Numbered from the stretch's first letter, positions 8,053-17,665 are shown. The stretch: DNA of 64,000 bases from Lacipirellulaceae bacterium (GCA_040218535.1 JAVJRG010000010.1:310001-374000); one strand, 5' to 3'. Numbers and translations: made by a program. Notes: generated by a model not told the origin, from the letters alone.

Positions 8053-11000
8053 CGCGAGTCTCATAAATTTCCGCGGTCTCATCAAGCAGACGGCCACGCA
8101 AGCGACGCTTCGGTTCCGAACGCCCGGTCACCCTCGGGTCCGGACCCCGATGCTGCAAGCCGCTATGGGTGGCGTGAAAGCCGTGCTTCAACAGGACCTT
8201 CGCGAGTGACGAATCACTCGGTGCATCTCCGTCAATCTTGGCAATCAAGATCGGCCGTTCTGCTGCCAAGTGTTCCAGCGTTTGGGCAAGCCGTTGATGC
8301 CGACTTTCCCTGATGTTCGGATCGTCGACCGCGAAGGTGATGATGCTTCCCGCCCGCAGATTCAAAACACTCAAGATCTGTCCACCGTCAAGCACGACTT
8401 GCGAGCCGGTTGTGCGTTGAGGCTGGGTCTCAGCCGAGGTGGTCTCCGGCCACTTGAGCATCGCTCCGTAAGCGTTAGCCGGGTCCACTGCAGAGAGAAC
8501 GAAGGGAAGAAGTTGCCCGTCGCTCGCGTCTTCGCCGCGAGTGTCGGCTTTCTTCTGTCGAATCAGATCGTCAGCCCCCGGTGAGGCGAACTGTGCCCCG
8601 CCGAGCCCTTCAACGAAGTAGCCCCGGCGGACCCGACCCGAATCTTCCATCGCGCGGAGGATCGGATAGAGTGCCGAAAACCCGCCATCGACTGACTCGC
8701 GATCAATCGAGGGTCGCGTGAGAATTCCGTGACGGCGGATCAGCAGTTCGGTCAGTGCCGTCTGACGCTCGGTGGGGCTTGGCGATGACTCGCCTTCGAC
8801 ATAGCGTAGCAGCGACCAGCGACCTTCCGATCCTGGCAATTGCGACTGGCGCCGCGAACGGAACCGATTCCGGCTGCGCTCCCGTCGGCGACCGCCTTGC
8901 TTCTCTTTCTTTCCACGGCAGAGAGAACGAAGCGGAGCCATCGTATCATTCGTCAAATACCCAGCCCACACGAGCGTCCACAGCGAAGCCAAGACATCAT
9001 TGCGGAAACCGCCGAGATGGCGGGCGATTTCATCGAAGAATAAGGCGCCTCGCTGTGTGAGCAACTCGAGAATCTGCTTGGTCGCTTCCTCTTCTTCATC
9101 AAGAACGGTTGGGCGGGGAGCGAGCAATGGAACATTGTCTGCTAAGTAAAGTGCAATCCGCCCATCGCGCGGGCCGACGCTTTCCAGCCCACGCCAGACG
9201 ATCTCTCCGGCGTTGAACAGCTCATCCAAGTCGCTCGGTTGATACTCGGCGATTCGTGCTGGCAGGATGGTCGTTTCCAGCTCCGAGGCGGGCAGGGGAG
9301 CGGCTTGCAACTGCTCAATCACGTCGAGCAAACCATCCAGTCCTTTCCGCGGACGTGTCACCCCCTGCCAGACAGGTAAGAACCGCGCGAGTTGCTCCGC
9401 GGCAACCGGCTCGACCTGCTTGCGCAGCTTAGCCAGTGACTTCCGCTTGATTTGCCGCAGCACGCCGGTGTCGCACCATTCGCGACCCGTGCCGCCGGGC
9501 AGGAACTCGCCGGAGACGACGCGATCGCGCTCGGCCAGCTTCTCCAAGGCAAGCTTGGCGGCTGCTTCACTGATTCCCAGTCGGGCGGCAACGTCGGGCA
9601 GCCGGAATGGGCCGTGTGTTCGAGCATAGCGCGAAACCAGGTCCGTGAGCGGGTCTTCGCCTGAGGCGAGAAATGCTTCCGGGAGCCCCGGTGGCGGGAC
9701 AACGCCTAACCCATCGCGGAGGCGCGAAGCATCTTCAGCCGCGGCGAGGCGTAGCTCGCCGGCTATTTTGACTTTGATGATTCGGCGTGAAGCGAGTAGC
9801 TCTTCGACCCATCCAGTTGCATCATTGGTGGAGCTACCGGGGCTAAGCCGACAAGCGACTTCTTCCTCGCTCAAGTCCCCCAAGTGCAAAAGCAAACCAT
9901 GCAGCGAATCAGGGTCTTTGACGCGCGGCTCATCGAGCCGTTGCAAAGCGAGCGACACACCGTCGATTGCATCAGCGTCGAGTAATTCGCGGAAGTCCGC
10001 CGCTCCGAGCAGCTCGCGAAGTTGCACCTGATCGAGCGCCAGCGCCTGTGCCTTTCGTTCAGCTAGTGGTGCATCACCGTTGTAGAGAAAGTTTGCCGTG
10101 TAGTTGAAGAGCAGCGCAGAGGCAAAGGGCGAAGGGTTTGCATTCTCGACTTGGTGGACGCGAATCGCTTGGCTCTGCACTTCGCTAAGGATTTGCTTGA
10201 GGCCACCGAGATCGAACACGTCGCGCAGGCACTCGCGGTAGGTCTCTAAGAGAATGGGGAACCGTTCATATCGCGAGGCTACTTTCAAGAGGTCGGCAGA
10301 CTTCCTGCGTTGTAGCCATAACGGCGTGCGCTTATTGGGCTGCCGTCGTGGCAACAGCAACGCACGGGCTGCGTTTTCGCGAAAGCGAGCGGCGAACAGC
10401 GAGGAACTGCCAAGATGCTTAACAAGCTCGTCCTCGACAAGCTCGGGGGCGGGAAAGAGCGTCTCCAAGCTCGGCAGACTCTCGCTCTCTGGCAGACGCA
10501 GCACGATGCCATCGTCGCCCCACGTGAAATCGATATCCTCGCCCGTCTGTTCGCGAATTCGTCCTATCATCGCCAATGCCCAAGGAGCATGAACACGCGA
10601 ACCGAAGGGCGAGAGGATGACGACACGCCAGTCGCCGATCTCGTCGAGAAACGATTCGACGACAATCGTTTTATCCGTAGGCAACTCGGCGGTCGCTTCC
10701 GCCTGATCGCGCAGGTAGCGGACGAGATTCTCTGCCGCTTGCTCGTCGAGCCCGCTTTCAGCTCGAAGCTTTTCCTCTGCCGCGGTATACGGCAAGGCAG
10801 CCAGTTGCCGTGTGGTTTCGCCGATGGCCCGACCAAAATCGAGCGGTCTGCCCGGACCATCACCACGCCAGAAAGGCATCCGTCCCGGTTCTCCAGGCGC
10901 TGGCGTGACGAGCACCCGGTCTCGCGTGATGTCCATCACCCGCCAAGAGGAAGCCCCCAGCAGAAAGACATCTCCAGGGCGAGTTTCGAAAACCATCTCC

Positions 11001-12685
11001 TCGTCGAGCTCGCCAACTCGCGCTCCGCCCTCATCTCCAGCAGCAAGATAAACTCCATAGAGCCCACGGTCGGGGATCGTCCCTCCGTTGAGCACCGCGA
11101 TCCGTTGCGAACCCTTGCGCGGGGAAATCACGCCCGTGAGGCGATCCCAATTGATGCGTGGACGTAGCTCGGAAAACTCGTCAGAGGGATAAAGGCCCGA
11201 AAGGAGATCGAGAACACCCTCGAAGAGGCTCTTCGGCAACTCGTGAAATGGAGCAGCACCGCGAACGAGTCCGTAGAGATCATCGACGGAGTAGGGCTCT
11301 TGCGAAACAATCGCAACGATCTGTTGAGCTAAGACATCGAGCGGATTTCGCGGGTAGCGCGTTGATTCAACTTTTCCGCCAAGCATGTTCGCCACCGCAG
11401 CGCTACAGGCCAGCAGGTCACCGCGATACTTGGGAAAGATCACCCCCTCGCTCGCCGCCCCAATATGGTGTCCGGCACGTCCGATCCGTTGCAGGCCCGA
11501 CGCCACTGACGGTGGAGCTTCGATCTGGATCACCAGATCCACCGCTCCCATGTCGATGCCAAGCTCTAAGGAAGACGTCGCAACAATCGCCGGCAAGTCA
11601 CCGCGTTTGAGACGGTCTTCAATTTCCACGCGTTGCTCGCGTGCGAGCGAACCGTGGTGTGCCAACGCGATTTCTTCCTCTGCCAATTCGTTGATCGACG
11701 CAGAAAGTCGTTCCGCTAAACGGCGACTGTTCACAAAGATCATTGTTGATCGGTGCGCGCGGATCAGTTCCACCAGCCGCGGGTGGATTGCCGGCCAGAT
11801 GGAGGGCAGGGAAGGCCCGGCAGAGGTAGGACCCGTTTGCACCTCAGCCGGTTTGCCCATTGCCGCCATATCTTCGACAGGCACCTCGACGGTGATCTCC
11901 AGTTGCTTCCGGCTACCCGCGTCGATGATTTCCACGGGCCGGGGGGCGGGGGGCTTATCGGGATCGGACGTTGCCTCGCCACCGCCGAGAAGTCTGGCGA
12001 TTTCTTCTAAGGGGCGTTGCGTGGCAGAGAGGCCGATGCGCTGGAGTGGCGGAGTTTTCTCCGGCGAAACCGCAAGCGGTTGGCTTGCCTTGTCCGTGAC
12101 GCTTGCGGTTCCGCCGCGTCGGAGGCGTTCTAATCGCTCCAACGTTAAGAACAAGTGCGACCCTCGCTTCGTCGCGGCAACCGCGTGAATCTCATCGACG
12201 ATCACCGTTTCGACCGAACGCAGCACTTCGCGCGCTTGCGAAGTGAGCATCAAGTACAGCGACTCAGGCGTTGTGATGAGAATATCCGGCGGATGACGGG
12301 TAATCTGTTGCCGCTCGCGCGAACTCGTATCTCCTGATCGGACGGCCACGGTTGGTTCGTGGAAATCAAAGCCCAACCGCCCAGCCACGGTACGGATGCC
12401 CGCCAGAGGTGCACGCAGGTTGCGATCAACGTCCACGCCGAGGGCTTTCAGCGGAGAGACATATAGAACGCGAATCCCAGGGTTATCCTCGTTTGGCGGT
12501 TCGCCAAACATCAGTCGATCAATAGCCGCCAGAAACGCGGCTAGTGTTTTGCCTGAACCCGTGGGCGCGAGAAGCAGTGCATTTTTCCCGACGGCGAGTT
12601 GGGGCCAAGCCTGTTGTTGGATCTTCGTCGGCGACTCGAACGCTTCCGCGAGCCAGGTTCGAGTTGCTTCGTGAAGAGTATCCAT
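8045..12685 (-). CDS. lhr: Lhr-type DEAD/DEAH-box superfamily 2 helicase, full length
   Basis: A 1546-residue protein, close to the length of E. coli Lhr. Helicase motifs: Walker A APTGSGKT at about 41-48, DEIH at about 164-167, LSAT for motif III, and motif VI-type QRIGRAGH in the second RecA domain. The winged-helix and Lhr-specific core follows (about 430-870). The long C-terminal part (about 900-1546) matches the extra domain of full-length Lhr proteins, which in E. coli carries uracil-DNA glycosylase activity. Lhr is a 3'-5' single-strand DNA translocase in repair. Photolyase lies 24 bases upstream and nei overlaps its stop, so it sits within a repair operon. AGGAA abuts the ATG. Annotation is secure from motifs and length; activity of the C-terminal domain is inferred. 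Confidence 0.95.
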   Translation of the reverse strand: MDTLHEATRTWLAEAFESPTKIQQQAWPQLAVGKNALLLAPTGSGKTLAAFLAAIDRLMFGEPPNEDNPGIRVLYVSPLKALGVDVDRNLRAPLAGIRTVAGRLGFDFHEPTVAVRSGDTSSRERQQITRHPPDILITTPESLYLMLTSQAREVLRSVETVIVDEIHAVAATKRGSHLFLTLERLERLRRGGTASVTDKASQPLAVSPEKTPPLQRIGLSATQRPLEEIARLLGGGEATSDPDKPPAPRPVEIIDAGSRKQLEITVEVPVEDMAAMGKPAEVQTGPTSAGPSLPSIWPAIHPRLVELIRAHRSTMIFVNSRRLAERLSASINELAEEEIALAHHGSLAREQRVEIEDRLKRGDLPAIVATSSLELGIDMGAVDLVIQIEAPPSVASGLQRIGRAGHHIGAASEGVIFPKYRGDLLACSAAVANMLGGKVESTRYPRNPLDVLAQQIVAIVSQEPYSVDDLYGLVRGAAPFHELPKSLFEGVLDLLSGLYPSDEFSELRPRINWDRLTGVISPRKGSQRIAVLNGGTIPDRGLYGVYLAAGDEGGARVGELDEEMVFETRPGDVFLLGASSWRVMDITRDRVLVTPAPGEPGRMPFWRGDGPGRPLDFGRAIGETTRQLAALPYTAAEEKLRAESGLDEQAAENLVRYLRDQAEATAELPTDKTIVVESFLDEIGDWRVVILSPFGSRVHAPWALAMIGRIREQTGEDIDFTWGDDGIVLRLPESESLPSLETLFPAPELVEDELVKHLGSSSLFAARFRENAARALLLPRRQPNKRTPLWLQRRKSADLLKVASRYERFPILLETYRECLRDVFDLGGLKQILSEVQSQAIRVHQVENANPSPFASALLFNYTANFLYNGDAPLAERKAQALALDQVQLRELLGAADFRELLDADAIDGVSLALQRLDEPRVKDPDSLHGLLLHLGDLSEEEVACRLSPGSSTNDATGWVEELLASRRIIKVKIAGELRLAAAEDASRLRDGLGVVPPPGLPEAFLASGEDPLTDLVSRYARTHGPFRLPDVAARLGISEAAAKLALEKLAERDRVVSGEFLPGGTGREWCDTGVLRQIKRKSLAKLRKQVEPVAAEQLARFLPVWQGVTRPRKGLDGLLDVIEQLQAAPLPASELETTILPARIAEYQPSDLDELFNAGEIVWRGLESVGPRDGRIALYLADNVPLLAPRPTVLDEEEEATKQILELLTQRGALFFDEIARHLGGFRNDVLASLWTLVWAGYLTNDTMAPLRSLCRGKKEKQGGRRRERSRNRFRSRRQSQLPGSEGRWSLLRYVEGESSPSPTERQTALTELLIRRHGILTRPSIDRESVDGGFSALYPILRAMEDSGRVRRGYFVEGLGGAQFASPGADDLIRQKKADTRGEDASDGQLLPFVLSAVDPANAYGAMLKWPETTSAETQPQRTTGSQVVLDGGQILSVLNLRAGSIITFAVDDPNIRESRHQRLAQTLEHLAAERPILIAKIDGDAPSDSSLAKVLLKHGFHATHSGLQHRGPDPRVTGRSEPKRRLRGRLLDETAEIYETRDA

Positions 12686-12709
12686 TTCCTGCCGCCGGCC
12701 ACCTGAGCA

Positions 12710-14146
12710 TCACTTGATCTCATTGTAGGCGACTAACGCCTCGTCGCGGGCCTCAAAATGATCAACGATCGGCTCGGGGTAATCTTTGCCAAGTTCGACG
12801 CCTGCTGCTTCAAGCACCTCGTCCTCGGCTTCCCAGGGCTTGTTCAGGTACTTGTCGGGCAGATCGGCAATCTCCGGAACCCACTTGCGCACGTAGTCGC
12901 CCTGGGGGTCGAATTTCTCTCCCTGAGTCATGGGATTGAAGATGCGAAAGTATGGCGCGGCGTCCGCCCCACACCCGGCGGTCCACTGCCAACCGAGCGT
13001 GTTGCTCGCCAGATCCGCGTCGCACAGCGTATCCCAAAACCACTCCGCCCCACGTTGCCAAGGAATCCGCAAATGTTTGGTCAGAAACGAAGCGACAATC
13101 ATGCGGGCACGATTCGGCATAAAGCCGGTCGCCCACAGATCCCGCATGGCGGCGTCGACTACGGGATAGCCGGTCTGTCCGCGTTGCCAGCGTTTCAGGT
13201 TTTCTGCATCCTCATCCCAAGGGAAGTCCGCGAACTTCTCGCGTAACGGCTTATTCGTGGTCGAGGGGAAATAATAGAGCAGATGATAAGCGAACTCCCG
13301 CCAACCGATTTCGCTAAGAAACGTATCTGAGCTTTTCTTCAAAGACTCAGCCCCATTGAATGCGGCTTTCACCGACGCCCAAACTTGCCGCGGGCTGACC
13401 TCTCCAAAATGCAGCCGTGGCGAGAGTTGCGACCAGCCTTTGATGTCGAGCCGATTGCGATCCTCTTTGTAGTCACCCAGTCGGCCCTCTGAGATGAACT
13501 CTTCCAAGCACTCCTCTGCCGCCTTAGCCCCCACCTGCCAGACGTCGTAGAAAGTTTCGTCCCAGTCGATTTTGGGCAGCAACCCCAAGTCATCAAGCTT
13601 CATTGATTTTGGCCAGCTTGAAGGCGACTCCAGCTCGCTAGGTGCCTCTAGGGGATCGTGATCGGTGTGCTGTGACCGGCACGCCTTCCAAAACGGAGTG
13701 AATACCTTGTAAGGGTCGCCACTTTTGGTTTCGATCTCCCAAGGTTCGTAGAGGAGGCTGCCGTTGAAACTTTCAACTTCAATGCCGTCTGACTTGAGCG
13801 CGGACTTCACTTCCTGATCACGGTCGATGGCAGCCGGCTCGTAGCGGCGACTCCAATAAACGGCCGATGCGCCACTCTGCTCGATGAGATCGCGAAGGGA
13901 CTTTAGAGAATCGCCTTCGCGAATGACTAAGCGAGAACCCAACTTCTCAAGTTGGGAATTGAGACTCTGCAGCGAGTGATGCAGCCACCACTTCGAGGCC
14001 CCGCCTAACGGCCAGTCGCCTTCTTCATCTGGGGCCCAGATAAAGACCGGCAGGACAACACCACGCTCAGCGGCTTTCAAGAGGGCAGGGTGATCTGCGA
14101 TTCGAAGATCTTGTCGAAACCAAACAATTGACGTCGGCTTATCCAC
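12710..14146 (-). CDS. phrB: deoxyribodipyrimidine photolyase (cryptochrome/photolyase family)
   Basis: A 478-residue protein. The N-terminal alpha/beta antenna domain begins with SIVWFRQDLRIADHPAL. The C-terminal FAD-binding helical domain carries LSPRLHFGEVSPRQVW, the GYPVVDAAMRDLWATGFMPNRARMIVASF region and NTLGWQWTAGCGADAAPYFRIFNP, all hallmarks of class I photolyases. It splits UV-induced pyrimidine dimers using blue light and reduced FAD. The second chromophore type cannot be read from the sequence. It is the second gene of a same-strand run ending in lhr and nei. A cryptochrome-like signalling role is less likely than repair given these neighbours. Confidence 0.95.
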   Translation of the reverse strand: MDKPTSIVWFRQDLRIADHPALLKAAERGVVLPVFIWAPDEEGDWPLGGASKWWLHHSLQSLNSQLEKLGSRLVIREGDSLKSLRDLIEQSGASAVYWSRRYEPAAIDRDQEVKSALKSDGIEVESFNGSLLYEPWEIETKSGDPYKVFTPFWKACRSQHTDHDPLEAPSELESPSSWPKSMKLDDLGLLPKIDWDETFYDVWQVGAKAAEECLEEFISEGRLGDYKEDRNRLDIKGWSQLSPRLHFGEVSPRQVWASVKAAFNGAESLKKSSDTFLSEIGWREFAYHLLYYFPSTTNKPLREKFADFPWDEDAENLKRWQRGQTGYPVVDAAMRDLWATGFMPNRARMIVASFLTKHLRIPWQRGAEWFWDTLCDADLASNTLGWQWTAGCGADAAPYFRIFNPMTQGEKFDPQGDYVRKWVPEIADLPDKYLNKPWEAEDEVLEAAGVELGKDYPEPIVDHFEARDEALVAYNEIK

Positions 14147-14243
14147 GGCTCAGTCCGCTGCATAGACACAATAGAATAGCTCAGCACCAAGCTGAGCCAA
14201 GCACGAAGCAAACCGAGAAAGCAAGAAGAGCGTAATCGCCGCT

Positions 14244-14525
14244 CTAGGCTTCGTCAGTCTCAGGCAATGCCAAGCGGATTGGGCCACGGGCCGTATCTGG
14301 ATCGACGGTCTCACCCTTCTGCGTGGCGCGGAGCTCACCCTTGGTGATCAGTTCAGCGGCCACATCACGGACCTGCTGCATGATGTCGCGATAGTCTCCA
14401 CCACCCAAGTGGCGAGCAGCCTCGGAAGGGCAGATGCTCTTCTTGGGGCCACGTAGATTCACGAGGCGAAGGATTTCTTCAGCTATTTGTTCGTCGCTAA
14501 ACGTTTCGGCGGTTGATTGGTCCAC
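14244..14525 (-). CDS. DUF3253 small winged-helix-like protein
   Basis: A 93-residue protein. The core matches DUF3253: EQIAEEILRLV followed by the SICPSEAARHLGGG stretch, VRDVAAELITKGELRATQKG, and the ending 'G-P-I-R-L'. The pattern suggests a small DNA-binding-like wing fold, but no activity is established. A GTG start is chosen because AGGAA lies about 5 bases upstream; a TTG 33 bases earlier is also open. The gene is followed after 97 bases by photolyase on the same strand, suggesting a link to DNA damage or light stress, which is inference. Confidence 0.75.
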   Translation of the reverse strand: MDQSTAETFSDEQIAEEILRLVNLRGPKKSICPSEAARHLGGGDYRDIMQQVRDVAAELITKGELRATQKGETVDPDTARGPIRLALPETDEA

Positions 14526-14759
14526 GAAATTCCTCGCTGACTCTGATTTCGGTTTCAAGCTTAGGTAACAATGCCGTGGATTGCCGGATAACGTTAAAAT
14601 CCGCTCCTCTCCACGGTCTTATAGTCTACCGTTTGGAAGGCTCCACGACCAGTCGCTAGGGGCCTCACTTTCCAGCGGCGATTTCACTTATTCGCAAGTT
14701 CCCGCACGCCGAATTGTTCGGTACGCCGCGAATCTTGTCAGACCCCAGGATTGAGGCTT

Positions 14760-15509
14760 ATGCCAGAGCAAACTACTGACGTTGGTGTAATTGTAATTCT
14801 GGGGGCCACGGGAAGTGTCGGCACCGCTCTCGCCAGTCACCTTGCCGCCCAGGGGACGAAATTGCTCCTTGGAGGCCGAGATCGAGACGCTATCGACCGT
14901 CTGGGAGAGCAATTCGACTGCCGCACCAGCAATGTCGAAGCGAGCGATGGCGAGAGCATTACAGCCGCCATCGAATTGGCGAAGAAGGAACATGGTCGGG
15001 TTGATGGCGTAGTCAACTGCATTGGTTCTGTGCTACTGAAGCCTGCTCACACCACCAGTGACGAGGAATGGAACGACGTCCTGACGACAAATCTCTTCAG
15101 CTCGTTCGCCGCGGTCCGAGCCGCTGCAAAAGCGATGCGTAGCGAAGGTGGCTCGATCGCCCTTGTTTCTTCTGCCGCTGCCCAGATTGGATTACCGAAT
15201 CATGAAGCGATCGCAGCAGCGAAGGCGGGAATCGCGGGACTAGTCCGTTCGGCTGCTGCCACTTATGGCAATCGCGGTATACGAGTGAACGCCGTCTCAC
15301 CCGGCCTGGTGAAATCGGAGATGACACGTAAACTTTGGGAGAGTGAAGCCACCGCCAAGCACAGTGAAGGAATGCACGCTTTAGGTCGGTTGGGCGAGCC
15401 TGAAGATATCGCTTCCGCGTTGGCGTGGCTTGTTGATCCAAAGAACAGTTGGGTCACCGGACAAGTTCTTGGAGTTGATGGCGGTTTGGGAAGTTTGATC
15501 CCGCGATAG
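14760..15509 (+). CDS. SDR-family protein lacking the catalytic tyrosine
   Basis: A 249-residue Rossmann protein of the short-chain dehydrogenase/reductase family. It has the nucleotide-binding GATGSVG near residues 14-20, a V-N-C-I-G in place of the usual NNAG, LVSSAAAQIG with the catalytic-region serine, and AAAKAGIAGLVRSAA. The residue four before the conserved lysine is isoleucine (HEAIAAAK), where active SDRs have tyrosine. The C-terminal LGRLGEPEDIASALAWL and VDGG tail is standard. A related SDR subgroup with HEA-x-AAAK is familiar, so this looks like a family trait rather than damage. Substrate unknown. The ATG is preferred to the TTG 9 bases upstream. Confidence 0.85.
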   Translation: MPEQTTDVGVIVILGATGSVGTALASHLAAQGTKLLLGGRDRDAIDRLGEQFDCRTSNVEASDGESITAAIELAKKEHGRVDGVVNCIGSVLLKPAHTTSDEEWNDVLTTNLFSSFAAVRAAAKAMRSEGGSIALVSSAAAQIGLPNHEAIAAAKAGIAGLVRSAAATYGNRGIRVNAVSPGLVKSEMTRKLWESEATAKHSEGMHALGRLGEPEDIASALAWLVDPKNSWVTGQVLGVDGGLGSLIPR

Positions 15510-15539
15510 TCCCAAATTCGAATATGAGTCAATCCTGAA

Positions 15540-15711
15540 TTTGGCCACGGATTGCACGGATGACACGGATCGACCTCATGATTACTCGAGCAAGGATCAC
15601 ACTGCTAAAACGCGCGATGGCTACTATTTCTCAAACTCTATCTTGGGTTTCTTAATTACCCTCGTTGCCTTCTGTGATTTATCCGTGTCATCCGTGCAAT
15701 CCGTGGCCAAA
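15540..15711. repeat. 31-bp perfect inverted repeat, CACGGAT type, with 110-bp core
   Basis: The left arm at 15540-15570 (TTTGGCCACGGATTGCACGG...) is the exact reverse complement of the right arm at 15681-15711. The arms contain the repeated unit CACGGAT three times. The element fills the gap between the SDR gene and the next plus-strand gene. The core contains no gene; a frame running through it is only the repeat read in one direction. A second, diverged copy of the same arm sequence lies at 17666-17813. Confidence 0.85.
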
Positions 15712-15737
15712 ACCTACCGCAACAATCTTGAAACGGC

Positions 15738-16169
15738 ATGACTGAAGAAACCGGCCAGCCCTGGATGCGATGGACTCTCTATCTCGCTGGAGCCTACAAT
15801 CTAGCGTGGGGAGCTTGGGCGATCTTCATGCCGGAGTCCATCTTTCGCTGGGCAGGTTTCGATCCGTTGCCGAACTATCTGGAACTTTGGCAATGCATTG
15901 GAATGATTGTCGGCGTTTACGGAATCGGCTACGCAATCGCCGGGCTTAGGCCCTATCGCCATTGGCCGATTGTCCTCGTCGGACTCTTGGGCAAGATTTT
16001 TGGTCCGATCGGTTTCATTGGGGCTGTGAGCAGTGGTCGTTTTCCCGCCACGATGGGCTGGACGATCCTCACGAATGATCTCATTTGGTGGGTGCCCTTC
16101 ACAGTGATTCTGTGGCGTGCCTACCAGTTCCACTGCCGAGCAGAGGCAGTTGATAGGACGACTGAATGA
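15738..16169 (+). CDS. small four-helix membrane protein, unknown
   Basis: A 143-residue hydrophobic protein with about four predicted membrane helices (WTLYLAGAYNLAWGAWAIF; CIGMIVGVYGIGYAIAG; WPIVLVGLLGKIFGPIGFIG; ILTNDLIWWVPFTVILW). Short polar ends. No catalytic motif or family recognised. Its stop overlaps the next start as ATGA, so it is co-translated with another small membrane protein, and the two may act as a pair. Confidence 0.7.
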   Translation: MTEETGQPWMRWTLYLAGAYNLAWGAWAIFMPESIFRWAGFDPLPNYLELWQCIGMIVGVYGIGYAIAGLRPYRHWPIVLVGLLGKIFGPIGFIGAVSSGRFPATMGWTILTNDLIWWVPFTVILWRAYQFHCRAEAVDRTTE

Positions 16170-16609
16170 TCCGATTCCTGGTGCTTACGCAGCTAGCCTC
16201 GACCTGGGCGATGGTAGGCTTGATCTGGTTCGTGCAGATCGTCCACTATCCGCTCTTCGATCGCGTCGGCGAGGCCGGATTCGGGGCCTATGAACAAATC
16301 CACCAACGGGCCACCACCTGGGTCGTCGCCCCTTTGATGTTCGCCGAGCTGATCTCTGCCGGACTATTACTCTGGTTTCGACCTGCTGGCGTGCCCAGCT
16401 GGCTTCTCTGGACTGGTGCGGGGCTTGTCGTCGTGAATTGGGCTTCGACAGCTTTCTTGCAAGTGCCATTGCATACGAAGCTGCTGGAAGGCTTCGACCA
16501 AGACGTCTACGAGCGACTGGTCAGCACGAATTGGATCCGCACGATTGCTTGGAGCCTGCGAGGGCTCATTGTGCTGGCGGTGATCACTAGTTGGAAGCCA
16601 AACGTGTAA
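16166..16609 (+). CDS. small four-helix membrane protein, unknown
   Basis: A 147-residue membrane protein with about four helices. The N-terminal helix is LASTWAMVGLIWFVQIVHYPLF, and the I-V-H-Y-P-L-F end with the following H-Q-R stretch is its most distinctive feature; later there is LQVPLHTKLLEGFD between helices three and four. The histidines near the membrane face could bind metal or haem, but this is only a guess. It overlaps the previous membrane-protein gene by four bases. Confidence 0.7.
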   Translation: MIRFLVLTQLASTWAMVGLIWFVQIVHYPLFDRVGEAGFGAYEQIHQRATTWVVAPLMFAELISAGLLLWFRPAGVPSWLLWTGAGLVVVNWASTAFLQVPLHTKLLEGFDQDVYERLVSTNWIRTIAWSLRGLIVLAVITSWKPNV

Positions 16610-16621
16610 GAACATTGTATT

Positions 16622-16660
16622 GGGTGGCTGGGGGCTCGCTACGCTCGTCCCCAGCCACCC
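16622..16660. terminator. 12-bp perfect hairpin between convergent genes
   Basis: GGGTGGCTGGGG at 16622-16633 pairs with CCCCAGCCACCC at 16649-16660 around a 15-base loop. It lies between the stop of a plus-strand gene (16609) and that of the convergent minus-strand gene (16684), as expected for a bidirectional terminator. No T tract follows. Confidence 0.5.
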
Positions 16661-16683
16661 TTGAGTTCAGGGCTATTCTGGAT

Positions 16684-17655
16684 TTACTCAGACTCATCGT
16701 GAAACTCGACTCGCTTCACCCCTGGCACGAAGGTGACTTCATAGACTTCGCTCCCCCCCTTGGTGAATTCGAGCCTGCCGATCAATCGTCCCGTATCGGC
16801 TTCCACGGCAGCCACGCCAGCTTGGACCGTGGACTCAGCTTTGCGCAGCAGTGGCGTATCAAGAATGTGCTTCTCGCGGATCTTCGACAATCCCACGAGC
16901 GCCACCTTCCCAACAAAAGAAAGCCCACGGGTGAAGCCAGGCAATTCGCTAACGGTCGTGCGGGTGCCGGTCAATGGGTCGAACTTTTCCAAGCCACCGA
17001 TGCCTGAGTTGCAAAGCCACCACTGACTGTCATGCCAACGTGGTGAGTGAGGCATGCAGAGGCCGCTGACCACGGTCTCATTCTTCGCGACATCGATCAC
17101 CACACCGCTGGTTAAACGGTCAAGACTGCGCCAGCCTTTTGGCTCGCTCGTTTCCCCAAACGCGGTCACCATCGTGGGTCGGCCTTCGCACATTCCCAGT
17201 CCGTTGAGATGGCAGCAATCCTTCGGGCGCATCTCCTCAATGAAACTAGGTTGCCAGCTTCGCAAAAAATTAACTCGCGAACTGGGACGTGCCAAACAGT
17301 TGAACTTCGTGTTCATGAAATAGATCCCACGGCGTCCGAATGCCACGTCGTGCATGTCGAGTCTGCCCGTTGCGTATTTCGTTTCGAGAGTGAATAGATT
17401 CGACTCAGCTTTAGAAAAAACACGCAGGTACTCACGTGCAGCCAACGCGATCTTGTTACCACGAATGGCCATGCCCATTGGCCGCGGAAACTTCCAGACT
17501 TTGACGTGCAGGCCGCCCTTGCCGACAGAAAACGATGCAAGTTTCCCCGAATTATAGGTCGTCACCAAGAGCGTGCCGCCGGTTGATTCGAGCCATTCCA
17601 GGAACTCACCGTGAGCCACAACTTCGATAGGGGCAGGCTTTTTGGGCGAGGCCAT
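16684..17655 (-). CDS. TIGR03032 / DUF4915 family protein
   Basis: A 323-residue beta-propeller-like protein. Recognised by the TIGR03032-type pattern: GTLLVTTYNSGKLASFSV, FPRPMGMAI, the MHDVAFGRRGIYFMNTKFNCLA stretch, CHLNGLGM, the SGLCMPHSPRWHD stretch followed by LCNSG, and LPGFTRGLSF near the C-terminus. The family has no firmly established function; members occur near glycan or secretion genes in several phyla. No signal peptide is visible, so it is probably cytoplasmic. No Shine-Dalgarno site is evident. Confidence 0.85.
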   Translation of the reverse strand: MASPKKPAPIEVVAHGEFLEWLESTGGTLLVTTYNSGKLASFSVGKGGLHVKVWKFPRPMGMAIRGNKIALAAREYLRVFSKAESNLFTLETKYATGRLDMHDVAFGRRGIYFMNTKFNCLARPSSRVNFLRSWQPSFIEEMRPKDCCHLNGLGMCEGRPTMVTAFGETSEPKGWRSLDRLTSGVVIDVAKNETVVSGLCMPHSPRWHDSQWWLCNSGIGGLEKFDPLTGTRTTVSELPGFTRGLSFVGKVALVGLSKIREKHILDTPLLRKAESTVQAGVAAVEADTGRLIGRLEFTKGGSEVYEVTFVPGVKRVEFHDESE

Positions 17656-17665
17656 AAGGAATCTT

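Noticed and set aside
8045-12685. Many plus-strand frames opposite lhr
   Set aside because: They are antisense shadows in a GC-rich gene with no supporting signals.
15541-15741. 66-codon frame in the SDR-membrane protein gap
   Set aside because: It is the inverted repeat read as protein (TDCTDDTD and mirror).
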